Shown: positions 35,345 to 45,474, numbered from the stretch's first letter. The stretch: 47,666 bases of DNA from an uncultured Campylobacterales bacterium (GCA_903892995.1 CAITKP010000018.1:1-47666); one strand, 5' to 3'. Notes: a model not told the origin generated them from the letters alone. A program made the numbers and translations.

Positions 35345-36340
35345 ATGGCAGTAAAAGTAGCAATCAATGGAACTGGGCGTATTGGGATGATCGTAGCGAA
35401 AATAATCGCTAAAAGAGATGATATTGAGTTAGTAGCAATCAATACAACAGCTGAGCCAAAAATGCTTGAATATCTTTTTAAATATGATAGTGTTCACACA
35501 GGAATCGATGCGAAAGTGATTGATGAGAATACTTTAATGCTAGATGGAAAAAATGTTGTGCTTTCATCAACTCGTGATCCCAAAGAGCTTGAATTTGGAA
35601 AAGCTGGAGCGGAGGTTGTTATCGAGTGTACAGGTGTATTTTTGACTACTCAAAAAGCAGAAGCTTATCTAAAAGATGGTGTTAAAAAAGTTGTTATGAG
35701 CGCTCCTGCAAAAGATGACACACCAACTTATGTTTACAACATCAACACAGATGCCTACAAAGGTGAAGCGATCATCTCAAACGCAAGCTGTACAACAAAC
35801 TGTCTTGCACCTATTTGTAAAGTGCTTGATGATGAATTTGGTATCGAAAATGGTCTTATGACTACGATCCACTCTTACACAAACGATCAAAATATTTTAG
35901 ATGTAAAACACAAAAGTGACGTAAGACGTGCACGTGCAGCGGCTATCAATATGATCCCAACAACAACAGGCGCAGCAAAAGCGATCGGTCTTGTTATGCC
36001 TCAGCTCAAAGGAAAACTCAACGGTTATGCGATGCGCGTACCAACACCTGATGTTTCAGTGGTGGATTTAACAGTGAACCTTAAAAAAGATGTGACAAAA
36101 GAGGAAGTAAACGCAGCCTTTGCTAAAGCTGCAGAAACAAACTTTGCAGGACTTATCGAAATAGACAATGACAAACGTGTTTCAAGTGACTTCATTGGCT
36201 CAACTTACAGCTCAACGTATGTTCCAGATATGACAAGTGTCGTTGATGGAAAAACTCTCAAAGTGCTTGCATGGTATGACAATGAGTGGGGTTACTCAAG
36301 CCGCCTCGTTGATATGTGTGTTTTTGTAGGCAACAACTAG
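35345..36340 (+). CDS. gapA: Glyceraldehyde-3-phosphate dehydrogenase
   Basis: The product has 331 residues from ATG 35345; a TTG directly before is less likely. NAD-binding NGTGRIGMI, catalytic Cys in ISNASCTTNCLAP and IPTTTGAAKAIG are present. At residue 34 the NAD-selecting Asp of typical glycolytic GapA (AIND) is replaced by Thr (AINT), as in enzymes that accept NADP. The enzyme may therefore work with NADP or both cofactors and serve gluconeogenesis, which suits an autotroph. It is followed by pyk one base after its stop. Confidence 0.95.
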   Translation: MAVKVAINGTGRIGMIVAKIIAKRDDIELVAINTTAEPKMLEYLFKYDSVHTGIDAKVIDENTLMLDGKNVVLSSTRDPKELEFGKAGAEVVIECTGVFLTTQKAEAYLKDGVKKVVMSAPAKDDTPTYVYNINTDAYKGEAIISNASCTTNCLAPICKVLDDEFGIENGLMTTIHSYTNDQNILDVKHKSDVRRARAAAINMIPTTTGAAKAIGLVMPQLKGKLNGYAMRVPTPDVSVVDLTVNLKKDVTKEEVNAAFAKAAETNFAGLIEIDNDKRVSSDFIGSTYSSTYVPDMTSVVDGKTLKVLAWYDNEWGYSSRLVDMCVFVGNN

Positions 36341-36341
36341 T

Positions 36342-37820
36342 TTGAAAAAACGCACCAAAATCTTAGCGACTATCGGACCAGCCTCTGATAGTCTGCAGAT
36401 GATAACCCAGCTTATTTATGCTGGGGTCAATCTCTTTCGACTCAACTTCAGTCATGGAAGCTACGAGTATCACACACAAGTTTTAAAAAATATCAGAGAA
36501 GCTTCACAAAACACTGGTCTTGTCGTTGGTGTTTTACAAGATATCAGCGGTCCAAAAATAAGGATTGGCGAACTTGAAAAAAACTTTGAGCTTAAAAAAA
36601 ATGACACTATCACCTTTGTAGCAGAAAACATCATAGGCAGACAACTCGATGCACACAACTATGAAGTGAGCATCAACTACCCGCAAATCCTTTCTAAGCT
36701 ACATGTAGGCGATTATATCTATCTTTATGATGGAATTATTCGTACAAAAGTGCTAACACCCCAAGGGCACCCCTCTTGTAAAGACTCAACAGTAAGTGTT
36801 CTTGTAGAAAATAGCGGAACTTTATCATCAAAAAAAGGGATCAACTTTCCAAATACTCGGCTTGGTGTCGAAGTACTCACGCAAAAAGATATGGATGATA
36901 TGCATTGGGGCGTAGAAAATGGTGTGGATTTTATGGCAATCTCTTTTGTTCAAAATGAGCAAGATATGCTCCAAGCAAGAGAGATTATCAAAGATCTTGG
37001 CGGAGATCAAATGCTTTTGGCAAAAATAGAGAAATTTGATGCTGTTGAAAATATCGATGCCATTTTGCAAGCGAGCGATGGAATCATGGTTGCACGCGGT
37101 GATCTTGGGATTGAAGTGCCCTACTATGAAGTGCCAAGTATTCAAAAAATGCTCATCCAAAAAGCAAATGCCGCTTCAAAACCCATCATCACAGCAACGC
37201 AAATGTTGCTTTCTATGACACACTCACCAAGAGCTTCCAGAGCAGAGATCAGTGATATTGCCAATGCTGTTCTTGATGGAACTGATGCGGTAATGCTCTC
37301 AGAAGAGAGCGCGGTTGGGGAGTATCCCATCTTGGCTGTTCAAACGATGTTTGAGACAATAGCTCAAACTGAAAAGCTCTATCCATATTACCGTTTTGAT
37401 TTTACGCAAGAGGATGATGTTACAAGCGCCATAGATAAATCTGCTGTACGCCTCAGTAAAGAGTTACATGTAAGCGGAATTCTTACATTGACAAACTCAG
37501 GCAGTTCAGCAAAAAAAATTGCAAAATACCGTCCATCCATGCCCATCTATGCGATCACACATGATGAACGAGTCCGAGCCAAGTTAACACTGACATGGGG
37601 TGTTATCCCGCTTTTTAGTGTCACAAAAGGCTCTCTTGGACAATCTTTAAATAAAGTGATAGAAAAAGGCTTAGAGAGCAGAGTTATCGATCTCAAAAAA
37701 ACTTATATCCTCACTGCAGGTGATCCCACTGGAGTGAGCGGTTCTATCAATATGATCCGCTTACTTAGAGAGCAAGAGATGCTCTTTTTTCAAAGCATCA
37801 ATCAAAAATCTAACGTCTGA
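36342..37820 (+). CDS. pyk: Pyruvate kinase
   Basis: The product has 492 residues from a TTG start. KILATIGPASDS, FRLNFSHG, VARGDLGIEVPYYEV and the ITATQMLLSM active-site signature are intact, followed by the C-terminal allosteric domain. It turns phosphoenolpyruvate and ADP into pyruvate and ATP. Direct linkage to gapA, rather than to pgk or tpi, is unusual. A palindrome copy (37464-37473) encodes Leu-His-Val in a loop of the C-terminal domain. Its 3' end overlaps the convergent trmA by 11 bp. Confidence 0.94.
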   Translation: MKKRTKILATIGPASDSLQMITQLIYAGVNLFRLNFSHGSYEYHTQVLKNIREASQNTGLVVGVLQDISGPKIRIGELEKNFELKKNDTITFVAENIIGRQLDAHNYEVSINYPQILSKLHVGDYIYLYDGIIRTKVLTPQGHPSCKDSTVSVLVENSGTLSSKKGINFPNTRLGVEVLTQKDMDDMHWGVENGVDFMAISFVQNEQDMLQAREIIKDLGGDQMLLAKIEKFDAVENIDAILQASDGIMVARGDLGIEVPYYEVPSIQKMLIQKANAASKPIITATQMLLSMTHSPRASRAEISDIANAVLDGTDAVMLSEESAVGEYPILAVQTMFETIAQTEKLYPYYRFDFTQEDDVTSAIDKSAVRLSKELHVSGILTLTNSGSSAKKIAKYRPSMPIYAITHDERVRAKLTLTWGVIPLFSVTKGSLGQSLNKVIEKGLESRVIDLKKTYILTAGDPTGVSGSINMIRLLREQEMLFFQSINQKSNV

Positions 37821-38934
37821 TCAGTTTTACGCCCATTTCTACATGATTTGTGTAGGGAAACTGATCAAATAAAGCCATTCTTTGCACTTTATGAGTTTGG
37901 GTTAAAAGTTCAAGATCTCTATAAAGAGTCTCAGGATTACAAGAGATATATAAAATCAGATCGTGGCGTGCTGCAAATGCACAAGACTCTTCATCCATTC
38001 CAGAGCGCGGAGGATCGACAAAGATGTTTTTGAGTTGATATGAACCAATATCTATCTCTTTCATACGGTTAAATTCGCGCACACCATCTAAGGCTTGGAC
38101 AAACTCCTGCGCACTCATTCTCACAAACTCTATATTTGAAACACCATTTTGTTGCATATTATTTTTTGCTGCGTTAATCGAAGATTTTGAGATCTCAGTA
38201 GCTAATACTTTGTCAAATTTTGAAGCAAATGGAATCGTAAAGTTCCCAGCACCGCAATAAAGTTCTAAAAGATCGCCGCTGGCATCTTCAAACTGCTCCA
38301 TCGCCCATGCAATCATCTGCTCATTGACACGTGGATTTGGCTGAGTAAAACTGTTTTCAATATGGATAAATTTATACTCTTTAGCGCTTACATGCGAAGT
38401 GCCCTTTGGGTGTAGAGTTTCTTCAATAAAGTCCCGACCCACGACAAGCTTCTGTTTTCTACTGCGTCCGATGATATGTATGCCAAGTTTTTGTGCGATC
38501 ACTTTAGCTTTTTCTTCCCATAGCACATCTAGTTGCTTATGATACAAAAGCGAAACTGCTATCTCGCCCTGTGAAGATGAGAGAAAATCTACACCAAAAA
38601 GTTTATGCCCCATTTGAGCCAAACCAATCTCATCTAAAAGTTTTGGCATCAGGGCAAAAATATACTCATTTACCTGTGGACACTCATCGATGATAAGCGC
38701 ACCCTTATGCTCAAGGGCGTTCATAGCATAGTGAATCTCTTCACCGATATGCCAGATTTTAAACTCTGCTCTTGCGCGATACGCTCTCTCTTGTGATGGG
38801 CATATATCAAATTCTGCATCATAAAAATTTTTAAAACGCTCTTGATTGAGCTTAACTTTTCTTAGTAATTGAGCCTCATAACCACCCTCATAATTTTTAC
38901 AACTTCCACACTCACCAAAATATTTACAATTCAA
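37810..38934 (-). CDS. trmA: tRNA (uracil-54-C5)-methyltransferase
   Basis: The product has 374 residues. SAM-binding LELYCGAGNFTIPFA, VDPPRSGMD and the nucleophile region YISCNPETLYRDL mark the RNA m5U methyltransferase family. There is no N-terminal TRAM domain, which points to TrmA rather than RlmC/RlmD; the N-terminus has a CKYFGECGSC cluster. It makes ribothymidine-54 in tRNA. It lies 8 nt after fliP. Confidence 0.88.
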   Translation of the reverse strand: MNCKYFGECGSCKNYEGGYEAQLLRKVKLNQERFKNFYDAEFDICPSQERAYRARAEFKIWHIGEEIHYAMNALEHKGALIIDECPQVNEYIFALMPKLLDEIGLAQMGHKLFGVDFLSSSQGEIAVSLLYHKQLDVLWEEKAKVIAQKLGIHIIGRSRKQKLVVGRDFIEETLHPKGTSHVSAKEYKFIHIENSFTQPNPRVNEQMIAWAMEQFEDASGDLLELYCGAGNFTIPFASKFDKVLATEISKSSINAAKNNMQQNGVSNIEFVRMSAQEFVQALDGVREFNRMKEIDIGSYQLKNIFVDPPRSGMDEESCAFAARHDLILYISCNPETLYRDLELLTQTHKVQRMALFDQFPYTNHVEMGVKLIRR

Positions 38935-38942
38935 AAGTTCCC

Positions 38943-39674
38943 CTATTTTACGCTAGCTATTAGATTTCCGATTAAAAGATTCCATCCATCAATAAGAACA
39001 AAGACGAGTATCTTAAAGGGCAAGGAGATCATAACAGGAGGCAACATCATCATACCCATTGACATCAAAATCGAAGCCACGACCATATCGATAATCAAAA
39101 ATGGCAAGAAGATCAAAAATCCTATCTCAAAAGAGGTCTTAAGTTCACTAATAACAAAAGCAGGAATAACAACAGACAAAGGTACAGCATCGATATTTTT
39201 TGGATTTTCCAAGTGACGAATACGCACAAAAAGTGCTAAATCTTTCTCTCTTGTATTGCGAATCATAAAGCTTTTAAAGGGTTTTGTTGCCTTGTCAAAC
39301 GCCTCATCATAACTTATCTCTTTGGCTATATAGGGCTTTATACCCTCATTGTATGATTGTTGACCGATAGGTTCCATCACAAAATAGGTCAAAATCATCG
39401 CAAGCATAACCATAAGCTGCGTTGGCGGAACTTGTTGTGTTCCAAGGGCTTGGCGCAAAAAACCAAAAACGATAACAAAACGTGTAAACGTAGTCATAAC
39501 CAAAACAATACTTGGAGCTAAAAAAAGTATAGTCAGACCAACGAGAACATTTAAAGAACTCACAAGCTGTTGCGGCGTACTAGGTGCTGCAAGGGAGAGA
39601 TTGATCGCTGGAATTGGATCGGTAGCAAAGGAAAAACTCATAAAAAATGTAAAAAGTAAAAAAAATCGTATCAT
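38943..39674 (-). CDS. fliP: Flagellar export apparatus protein FliP
   Basis: The product has 243 residues. A signal peptide (about 1-18) is followed by the conserved TTFTRFVIVFGFLRQALGTQQVPP segment and membrane helices, ending with VLIDGWNLLIGNLIASV. FliP forms the core of the type III export gate in the inner membrane. TGAGG precedes the ATG. It is a lone flagellar gene paired with trmA, as flagellar genes are scattered in this phylum. Confidence 0.95.
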   Translation of the reverse strand: MIRFFLLFTFFMSFSFATDPIPAINLSLAAPSTPQQLVSSLNVLVGLTILFLAPSIVLVMTTFTRFVIVFGFLRQALGTQQVPPTQLMVMLAMILTYFVMEPIGQQSYNEGIKPYIAKEISYDEAFDKATKPFKSFMIRNTREKDLALFVRIRHLENPKNIDAVPLSVVIPAFVISELKTSFEIGFLIFLPFLIIDMVVASILMSMGMMMLPPVMISLPFKILVFVLIDGWNLLIGNLIASVK

Positions 39675-39797
39675 CGAGCCTCAGTAAACGCATATATTAT
39701 TGCCTTATGGTATCACAACTTTATTATGGGATTTATTAATCAAGGAAGATTTTAAGTATAATTTGAAAAATTTAACTTCGATGGAATAAAATAAAAT

Positions 39798-41201
39798 ATG
39801 CGAGAAACTCTATATAAAAACCCAAGTAAATCAGCCTATATCTTAATAGTTTTTTTAGCAATATTAAGCACTTTTTATAACTCTTTTTTGCCTTTACATG
39901 GGGATGAAGCCTACTATTGGATGTGGAGTAAACAGCTTCAAATGGGTTATTATGACCATCCGCCGATGATTGCATATATGATCTATTTAACAAATTTCAT
40001 CTCGATGAGTGAATGGGGAGTACGTCTTGTCAATGTTTTTTGTATGGGTATTTCTGCTTTGTATATTTTTAAATTGACAAAAGATTTAAGTGATGACAAA
40101 ACTGCCCTAAATGCAGTAATTATCTTTTTATCTGTCGCACTTACAAATGCTGGCACCATCATCACAACACCCGATTCTCCGCTCTCTCTTTTTTGGAGTA
40201 TCTCTTTATACTACACATACAGAGCTATTTTTATTGGTGATAAAAAAGATTTTATACTCACGGGGCTCTTTTTAGGACTTATGATGCTGAGTAAATACAG
40301 TTCCGTTTTATACATTTTAGGAGTAGTTTTATTTTTACTGTTAAAAAGACGCGATATATTTTTAAATCCTTACATGTACGTCTCAATTTTGATCTCACTT
40401 ATCATTGCATCACCTATGATTTTTTGGAACTATCAACATGACTGGATCAGTTTTATGTTTCAGTTGCATCATGGCGCAAGCGAAGATGCAAAGCTTTATC
40501 CGCATCTCTTTTTTGAGTTTTTTGGTGGACAGTTTGGGATCTTTTCTCCTATTTTTACTGCTGTACTGTTTTTTATGCTCATCAAAGAAAAACTGTTTTT
40601 TAAAGACAACAGACTCTTTTTTATCGCTTTGAGCGTTATTATCACTCTACTTTTTTTCTTTTATAAAAGTTTCTACTCTCGTATGATGCTCAACTATACG
40701 GCTCCTGCTTATATTGGAGGAACTATACTTTTAGCACTTTCATTTGCAAAATATGAGCTCAAAAAAACATTTATTTGGGGTGTTGGTATTGCGCTTTTAC
40801 TCACAATTGCTGCAAGGGCTGCTTTTTTATTTTATCTGCCTTTAGTGCAAGAGAGAATGTATGGCAACAAAGAAGCGGTGCAACTTTTAGCAAAATATGC
40901 ACAGAAAAATGATCGTTTTTATGCAGATCATCTCACTACTGCGGCGTATCTAAAATACTATCTTCCAACCCATCCAGATTCTGATGTCATCACTCCTACG
41001 AGATATAGTCAATATGATATGTGGAGAAAGAAAGATTTTCTTGCCAATGGTCTCTTTTTGGGGCGTGATAATGATTCATTTTTATATTTAAAAACGCTTT
41101 ATAAAGATGTAAAAGTGATCGCAACACTTCAAGTAAAAAGTGGTATGCATACGACAAAAACCTTTTATATTTATCGACTCACTGACACAAAATTCCAATA
41201 A
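39798..41201 (+). CDS. ArnT/PMT-type membrane glycosyltransferase 1
   Basis: The product has 467 residues with about ten membrane helices. The first periplasmic loop has LHGDEAYYWMWSKQLQMGYYDHPPM, the acidic DE catalytic site of ArnT-like GT-C enzymes. These use polyprenyl-phosphate sugars to modify lipid A, other lipids or proteins outside the inner membrane. The closest relative in this window is the protein at 43382-44818, which has the same motif. Substrate unknown. It starts the envelope-glycosylation cluster. Confidence 0.85.
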   Translation: MRETLYKNPSKSAYILIVFLAILSTFYNSFLPLHGDEAYYWMWSKQLQMGYYDHPPMIAYMIYLTNFISMSEWGVRLVNVFCMGISALYIFKLTKDLSDDKTALNAVIIFLSVALTNAGTIITTPDSPLSLFWSISLYYTYRAIFIGDKKDFILTGLFLGLMMLSKYSSVLYILGVVLFLLLKRRDIFLNPYMYVSILISLIIASPMIFWNYQHDWISFMFQLHHGASEDAKLYPHLFFEFFGGQFGIFSPIFTAVLFFMLIKEKLFFKDNRLFFIALSVIITLLFFFYKSFYSRMMLNYTAPAYIGGTILLALSFAKYELKKTFIWGVGIALLLTIAARAAFLFYLPLVQERMYGNKEAVQLLAKYAQKNDRFYADHLTTAAYLKYYLPTHPDSDVITPTRYSQYDMWRKKDFLANGLFLGRDNDSFLYLKTLYKDVKVIATLQVKSGMHTTKTFYIYRLTDTKFQ

Positions 41202-41251
41202 TTAATAGTTTTTTAGATAAAATATCCCCTCATTTTAGATTTTGGTTGTTG

Positions 41252-42166
41252 ATGAAAAATATTTTAAAGCTGCTGATAACTGCGGCGATCTTCTATTATC
41301 TGTTTCAATATATAGATTTTTATGCCCTTATGGCAGTTCTCTCAAAAAGTCATGGTGGCGATATTTTCATCGCCCTTTTACTCCAACTTGGCAGTACTTA
41401 CTTAGCAGCTTATCGCTCGAGAGCCATTAGTAAACTTCTAGTATTTAACGAGTCCCTCTCATTTTATGTAAAAAGTTATTTTAAGGGCAGTTTTTTCAAT
41501 CAAGTTTTGCCTAGTAGTATCGGTGGTGACGCTGTTCGTGTTTTAGATCTCACAGCACGCGGTTATGAAAACAAAGAGGCTTTTTATGGTGTTTTTGTTG
41601 ATAGAGTCGTAGGTTTAGTTGGTCTATTAGTGCTCAACCTTCTCTCTAGTATCTTCTTTTTTGGAACATTTCAAAGAGATTTTTCCACTCTTATCATCTT
41701 TATCTCTTTTTCTGGAATTATCGGTTTTGCCCTTCTCTTTTTTCTTAATAAAATCGCTTTTTTACAAAACTATAAATTTTTAAATCTCTTTCATAGACTT
41801 GCAAATAGGCTTAATGCTCTTTATGCCGATAAAAAAGTTTTAGTAAAACATATTTTTATCTCGCTAGGTGTTCATCTTCTCACAGTTATGGCGATTTTCG
41901 CTATTGCTCTAAGCATCGATGTGAAGCTTGATTTTCAGATCTTTCTTATCGCGATTCCTCCTGTTTTTTTACTGATGATAGTGCCTCTTTCACTTGCAGG
42001 ATGGGGAATCAGAGAGGGCGCAATGGTTGGAATACTGATGCTTGTGTATGAAGATAAAACAAAAATTTTGGCAATCTCCATTTTATATGGATTATTGCTT
42101 GTCATTAGCGCACTTCCAGGAGCTTACTTTTGGATAAATGGTGTGACAAAGAAACTTAAAAAATAG
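41252..42166 (+). CDS. Flippase-like membrane protein (LPG synthase TM/YbhN family)
   Basis: The product has 304 residues with seven to eight membrane helices. The segment SFFNQVLPSSIGGDAVRVLDLTARG carries the family hallmark, a proline followed by GGDA-R. A later SLAGWGIREGAMVG also fits. The family covers the membrane part of MprF and the archaeal AglD and bacterial YbhN proteins, thought to move or modify lipid-linked molecules. A TTG two codons upstream is an alternative start. It sits 8 nt before the GT9 gene. Confidence 0.82.
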   Translation: MKNILKLLITAAIFYYLFQYIDFYALMAVLSKSHGGDIFIALLLQLGSTYLAAYRSRAISKLLVFNESLSFYVKSYFKGSFFNQVLPSSIGGDAVRVLDLTARGYENKEAFYGVFVDRVVGLVGLLVLNLLSSIFFFGTFQRDFSTLIIFISFSGIIGFALLFFLNKIAFLQNYKFLNLFHRLANRLNALYADKKVLVKHIFISLGVHLLTVMAIFAIALSIDVKLDFQIFLIAIPPVFLLMIVPLSLAGWGIREGAMVGILMLVYEDKTKILAISILYGLLLVISALPGAYFWINGVTKKLKK

Positions 42167-42174
42167 GAAAGATT

Positions 42175-43398
42175 ATGAATGTAGATATGATGAGAAAAGT
42201 GGATTATTATGTTGGAATTCCACTCGCTTTTATCGGAACAATTTTAGATAAAAGTTTAGCTCTTTTTCGCTCAAATAAAGTAGTAGAACCAAAAAATGTC
42301 CTCCTCATAGAGCTCTCAGAGATGGGAAGTGCTATCATCGTCGATCCAGCTATGAGAAAACTCAAAGCAAATATAAAAGGGGAACTTTTCTTTGTTATTT
42401 TTAGTAAAAACAAGATTAGTCTTGATCTTTTAGGTACAGTAAAAAGTGAAAATGTTTATATGCTTGATGAAAGCAGTATCTTTTCTCTTATAAAGAGTGC
42501 TATAAAATTTATCTTTTGGTGTAGAAAGATGAATATCGATTCAAGCATTGATTTAGAACTTTTTTCACGTGTTACAGCCCTTCTTTCTTTTGTAAGCGGT
42601 GCAAAAAATCGTGTCGGTTTTCATGCTTTTCATAATGAGGGGCTTTACCGTGGAGATTTTCTGACAAAAAAAGTAGCCTACAATCCGCATCAACACATTG
42701 CAAAAAGTTTTGTAGCGCTTGTGGATGCACTTTTAAACCCAAATGAAGAGATTCCTTACACAAAACGTATCATCCCAGATAGTGAGATCGTAATCGCAAA
42801 AGCAGTGATCGATGAAGCAGATCAAAAAGAGGTCTTAAATATTATCGCGTCCAAATATGAGGGATTTGATGCTGGTGTGAATCCTGTCATTTTAGTAAAT
42901 TCAAACGCTTCTGATCTTTTACCACAACGCCGCTGGGATAGAAAAAACTACTGCGAAGTGATCAAAAAAATTCTTGCATATAATGAAAAAGCGATCATTT
43001 TGCTCACAGGTGCTCCTGCAGAGTTTGAGGGAGCGCAACTTTTAACAGATTGTGTCAATGATAAAAGATGTATCAATTTTGCTGGAGGTGTGAAGTTTTT
43101 ACAACTCCCAACACTTTACTCACTGAGTGCCTTTATGCTCACCAATGACTCTGGCCCTGCTCACTTTGCGTCTATCACAAATATGCACACTTTTGTAATT
43201 TTTGGTCCTGAAACTCCCGCACTTTATGGCTCACTTGGCCCAACAACTCCGATCTTCGCTGGTATGGCATGCAGTCCTTGTGTGAGTGCAGCAAATCACA
43301 GAAAAACGCCATGTTCTGACAACCAATGTATCCAAGTTATCACACCTGACTGGGTGTTTAATACACTGAAATTCAAACTCGATGCACTACCTCACTAA
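42175..43398 (+). CDS. Family 9 glycosyltransferase (heptosyltransferase-like)
   Basis: The product has 407 residues. The GT-B pattern of ADP-heptose:LPS heptosyltransferases is seen: VLLIELSEMGSAIIVDPAMRKL at the N-terminus, VNSNASDLLPQRRWDRKNY, and LTNDSGPAHFASITNMHTFVIFGPETPALYG. The last 60 residues have a CSPC...C...C cluster. It would add a sugar to a lipid or LPS-core acceptor in the cytosol. The first 30 residues are amphipathic and may touch the membrane. Sugar identity cannot be told. It overlaps the next gene by 17 nt. Confidence 0.82.
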   Translation: MNVDMMRKVDYYVGIPLAFIGTILDKSLALFRSNKVVEPKNVLLIELSEMGSAIIVDPAMRKLKANIKGELFFVIFSKNKISLDLLGTVKSENVYMLDESSIFSLIKSAIKFIFWCRKMNIDSSIDLELFSRVTALLSFVSGAKNRVGFHAFHNEGLYRGDFLTKKVAYNPHQHIAKSFVALVDALLNPNEEIPYTKRIIPDSEIVIAKAVIDEADQKEVLNIIASKYEGFDAGVNPVILVNSNASDLLPQRRWDRKNYCEVIKKILAYNEKAIILLTGAPAEFEGAQLLTDCVNDKRCINFAGGVKFLQLPTLYSLSAFMLTNDSGPAHFASITNMHTFVIFGPETPALYGSLGPTTPIFAGMACSPCVSAANHRKTPCSDNQCIQVITPDWVFNTLKFKLDALPH

Positions 43399-44818
43399 AG
43401 AGCATCGTCCTCTTTTTCTATTTATCTCGTTTGTAGCCCTATTGAGGCTCATTTTAAGTCCATTTGTTGGGCTTGGAGTAGATGAAGCGCATTATGTTTT
43501 GTATGGCATTAATCTTGATTGGAGCTATTTTGACCATCCGCCGCTTGTTGGCTGGAGTGATGCCCTCTTTACCTCAATCTTTGGTGTCAATGAGTTTGGC
43601 GCGCGATTTGGTGCAATCCTCATAGGTTTTTTTACATCTATATTTATCTATAAACTTATCTTCGATCTTAGTAAAAATACTACAACTGCGTTTATTTCTA
43701 TTTTAGCTTTACATGCATCTTTTTTATTCAATGCTCTTTTTATCATGCTGTTGCCAGATACATTTTTGTTTTTACTACTTATTCCAATTATTTGGACGGT
43801 TATTGCCATTGAGAAAAATCCATCATTAAAAAACTGGCTTACTTTGGGAGTTTTACTGGGAATTGGCGGACTTGCTAAATATACAGCTGTTTTGTTTATT
43901 GTCCCTATTTTATTCTATGTGATCATCAAAAAAAGATGGGATCTGCTTTTTAACCTAAAAATCATCCCTGCAATTTTTATAGCACTTTTACTTATCTTGC
44001 CTGTTCTTTACTGGAATAGTGAACATCATTGGATTAGTTTTACTTACCAAAGCGATCATGTTGTGGGTGCGAAGCATATAAGCTGGAGCTCTATTTTAAG
44101 CTCCATTGGTGCGCAGTTTGGAGCATACAATCCGCTTCTTTTTCCAGTTGCATTTTATGGGCTCTACAAAGCACTAAAAAGCAAAAATGACACTCTCTTT
44201 TTATCGGGGTTATTTGGTGGCGTTTTAATTTTGTTTTTCACCTATGCGTCACTTTACAAACCTGCTCTGCCTCACTGGAGCGCCCTTTTCTATCTGCTTT
44301 TTATCCCAATAGGAAGCTACTATATTTTAGAATCAGGGAAGTATAAAAAAGCCTTACATGTAAGCATAATTTTTGGACTCGTTCTCTCAGCTATCGCGTA
44401 TAGCGAACTTGGTTTTAAATTTATTCCTCAGCCTCCATTCCAATCGCTTCACCGCGATATTTATGGCTGGGATACTATTTTAAAAGAAGCAAATGCTCTT
44501 ATCAAAGATGATAAAAAGGAGGCTCTTGCCGTTACAAACTGGACGCTTGCCTCACGTGCTATATTTTATAACCATCCATATAAAAGTGATGTTTTTCTCA
44601 TAGATGATAGATATGATCAGTTTGATCTTTGGCAAAAAGGTTCTGCACTTGGTAGAGATCTCATCATCATAGACTCACATTTTTTTCATAAAGATATCAA
44701 TGCGACAATGCGATGCGACGCTGTTATACAAAATAAAAGCTTTGATATACTACTCCATAATAATCCCGTAGATACCATTAATCTGCTTACATGTAAGAAC
44801 TTTCAAGGACTCAGATGA
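43382..44818 (+). CDS. ArnT/PMT-type membrane glycosyltransferase 2
   Basis: The product has 478 residues with about ten membrane helices and the GT-C site GVDEAHYVLYGINLDWSYFDHPPLVGW, clearly related to the protein at 39798-41201. Two exact palindrome copies lie in it: 44354-44363 (Leu-His-Val) in a helix and 44787-44796 (Thr-Cys-Lys) near the C-terminus. It starts within the GT9 gene and overlaps the PAP2 gene by 4 nt. Confidence 0.85.
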   Translation: MHYLTKEHRPLFLFISFVALLRLILSPFVGLGVDEAHYVLYGINLDWSYFDHPPLVGWSDALFTSIFGVNEFGARFGAILIGFFTSIFIYKLIFDLSKNTTTAFISILALHASFLFNALFIMLLPDTFLFLLLIPIIWTVIAIEKNPSLKNWLTLGVLLGIGGLAKYTAVLFIVPILFYVIIKKRWDLLFNLKIIPAIFIALLLILPVLYWNSEHHWISFTYQSDHVVGAKHISWSSILSSIGAQFGAYNPLLFPVAFYGLYKALKSKNDTLFLSGLFGGVLILFFTYASLYKPALPHWSALFYLLFIPIGSYYILESGKYKKALHVSIIFGLVLSAIAYSELGFKFIPQPPFQSLHRDIYGWDTILKEANALIKDDKKEALAVTNWTLASRAIFYNHPYKSDVFLIDDRYDQFDLWQKGSALGRDLIIIDSHFFHKDINATMRCDAVIQNKSFDILLHNNPVDTINLLTCKNFQGLR

Positions 44819-45474
44819 AGAACAAAAAACTTTCTCTTTTTATTGCAACGGTACTGCTTTTTCTACCCTTTTCTTATCTCTATCTCGATAGAGCGATAGC
44901 TGAGTATTTTTTAGCAAACGCAAGTATATATGAAAGTTTGGGAGATTTTTTAAGTATATTCGGCGAGTCAAATTGGTACTTTGCAACTGCAATCGGCGGT
45001 TTTATTATTTTTCGATTTTTTAAAAAAAATGAGCTTTATGCACAGCGATTTGCTTTTCTTCTTTACATCAATCTTTTTTCTGGACTTCTTAGTTTAGTGC
45101 TCAAAAATCTATTTGGACGCATTCGTCCTTGGGGACTTCGCAATGGTGGTGATGAGTATGGATTTTTACTTTTTCAAAACTTTGATATGGGAATTGTAGA
45201 GAAGTTCAAAATCCATTTTTCAACCCTTGCAGATGCCGCAACAACCTACACTTCATTTCCATCAGGCCACGCTACAACCATCTTTGCAGCAGCAACTTAT
45301 CTGTGGCTACTCTTTCCAAAACAGCGTTATCTTTGGCTCTTTATCGCTCTTCTTTTAGCGAGTGCAAGGCTAATGGATAGCGATCATTTTTTAAGTGATA
45401 TCACAGCAGGTGCGCTAGTTGGTACGCTTGCAACACTTATCATGTACACAAAATTAAAGGAGAAAATCAGATGA
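44815..45474 (+). CDS. PAP2-family membrane phosphatase
   Basis: The product has 219 residues with six membrane helices. All three phosphatase blocks are present: KNLFGRIRPW, PSGHATT and SARLMDSDHFLSD. Such enzymes act on undecaprenyl pyrophosphate, phosphatidylglycerol phosphate or lipid A phosphates on the outer side of the inner membrane. In this cluster, recycling of polyprenyl phosphate or dephosphorylation of lipid A is the likely role. It overlaps both neighbours by 4 nt. Confidence 0.9.
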   Translation: MKNKKLSLFIATVLLFLPFSYLYLDRAIAEYFLANASIYESLGDFLSIFGESNWYFATAIGGFIIFRFFKKNELYAQRFAFLLYINLFSGLLSLVLKNLFGRIRPWGLRNGGDEYGFLLFQNFDMGIVEKFKIHFSTLADAATTYTSFPSGHATTIFAAATYLWLLFPKQRYLWLFIALLLASARLMDSDHFLSDITAGALVGTLATLIMYTKLKEKIR

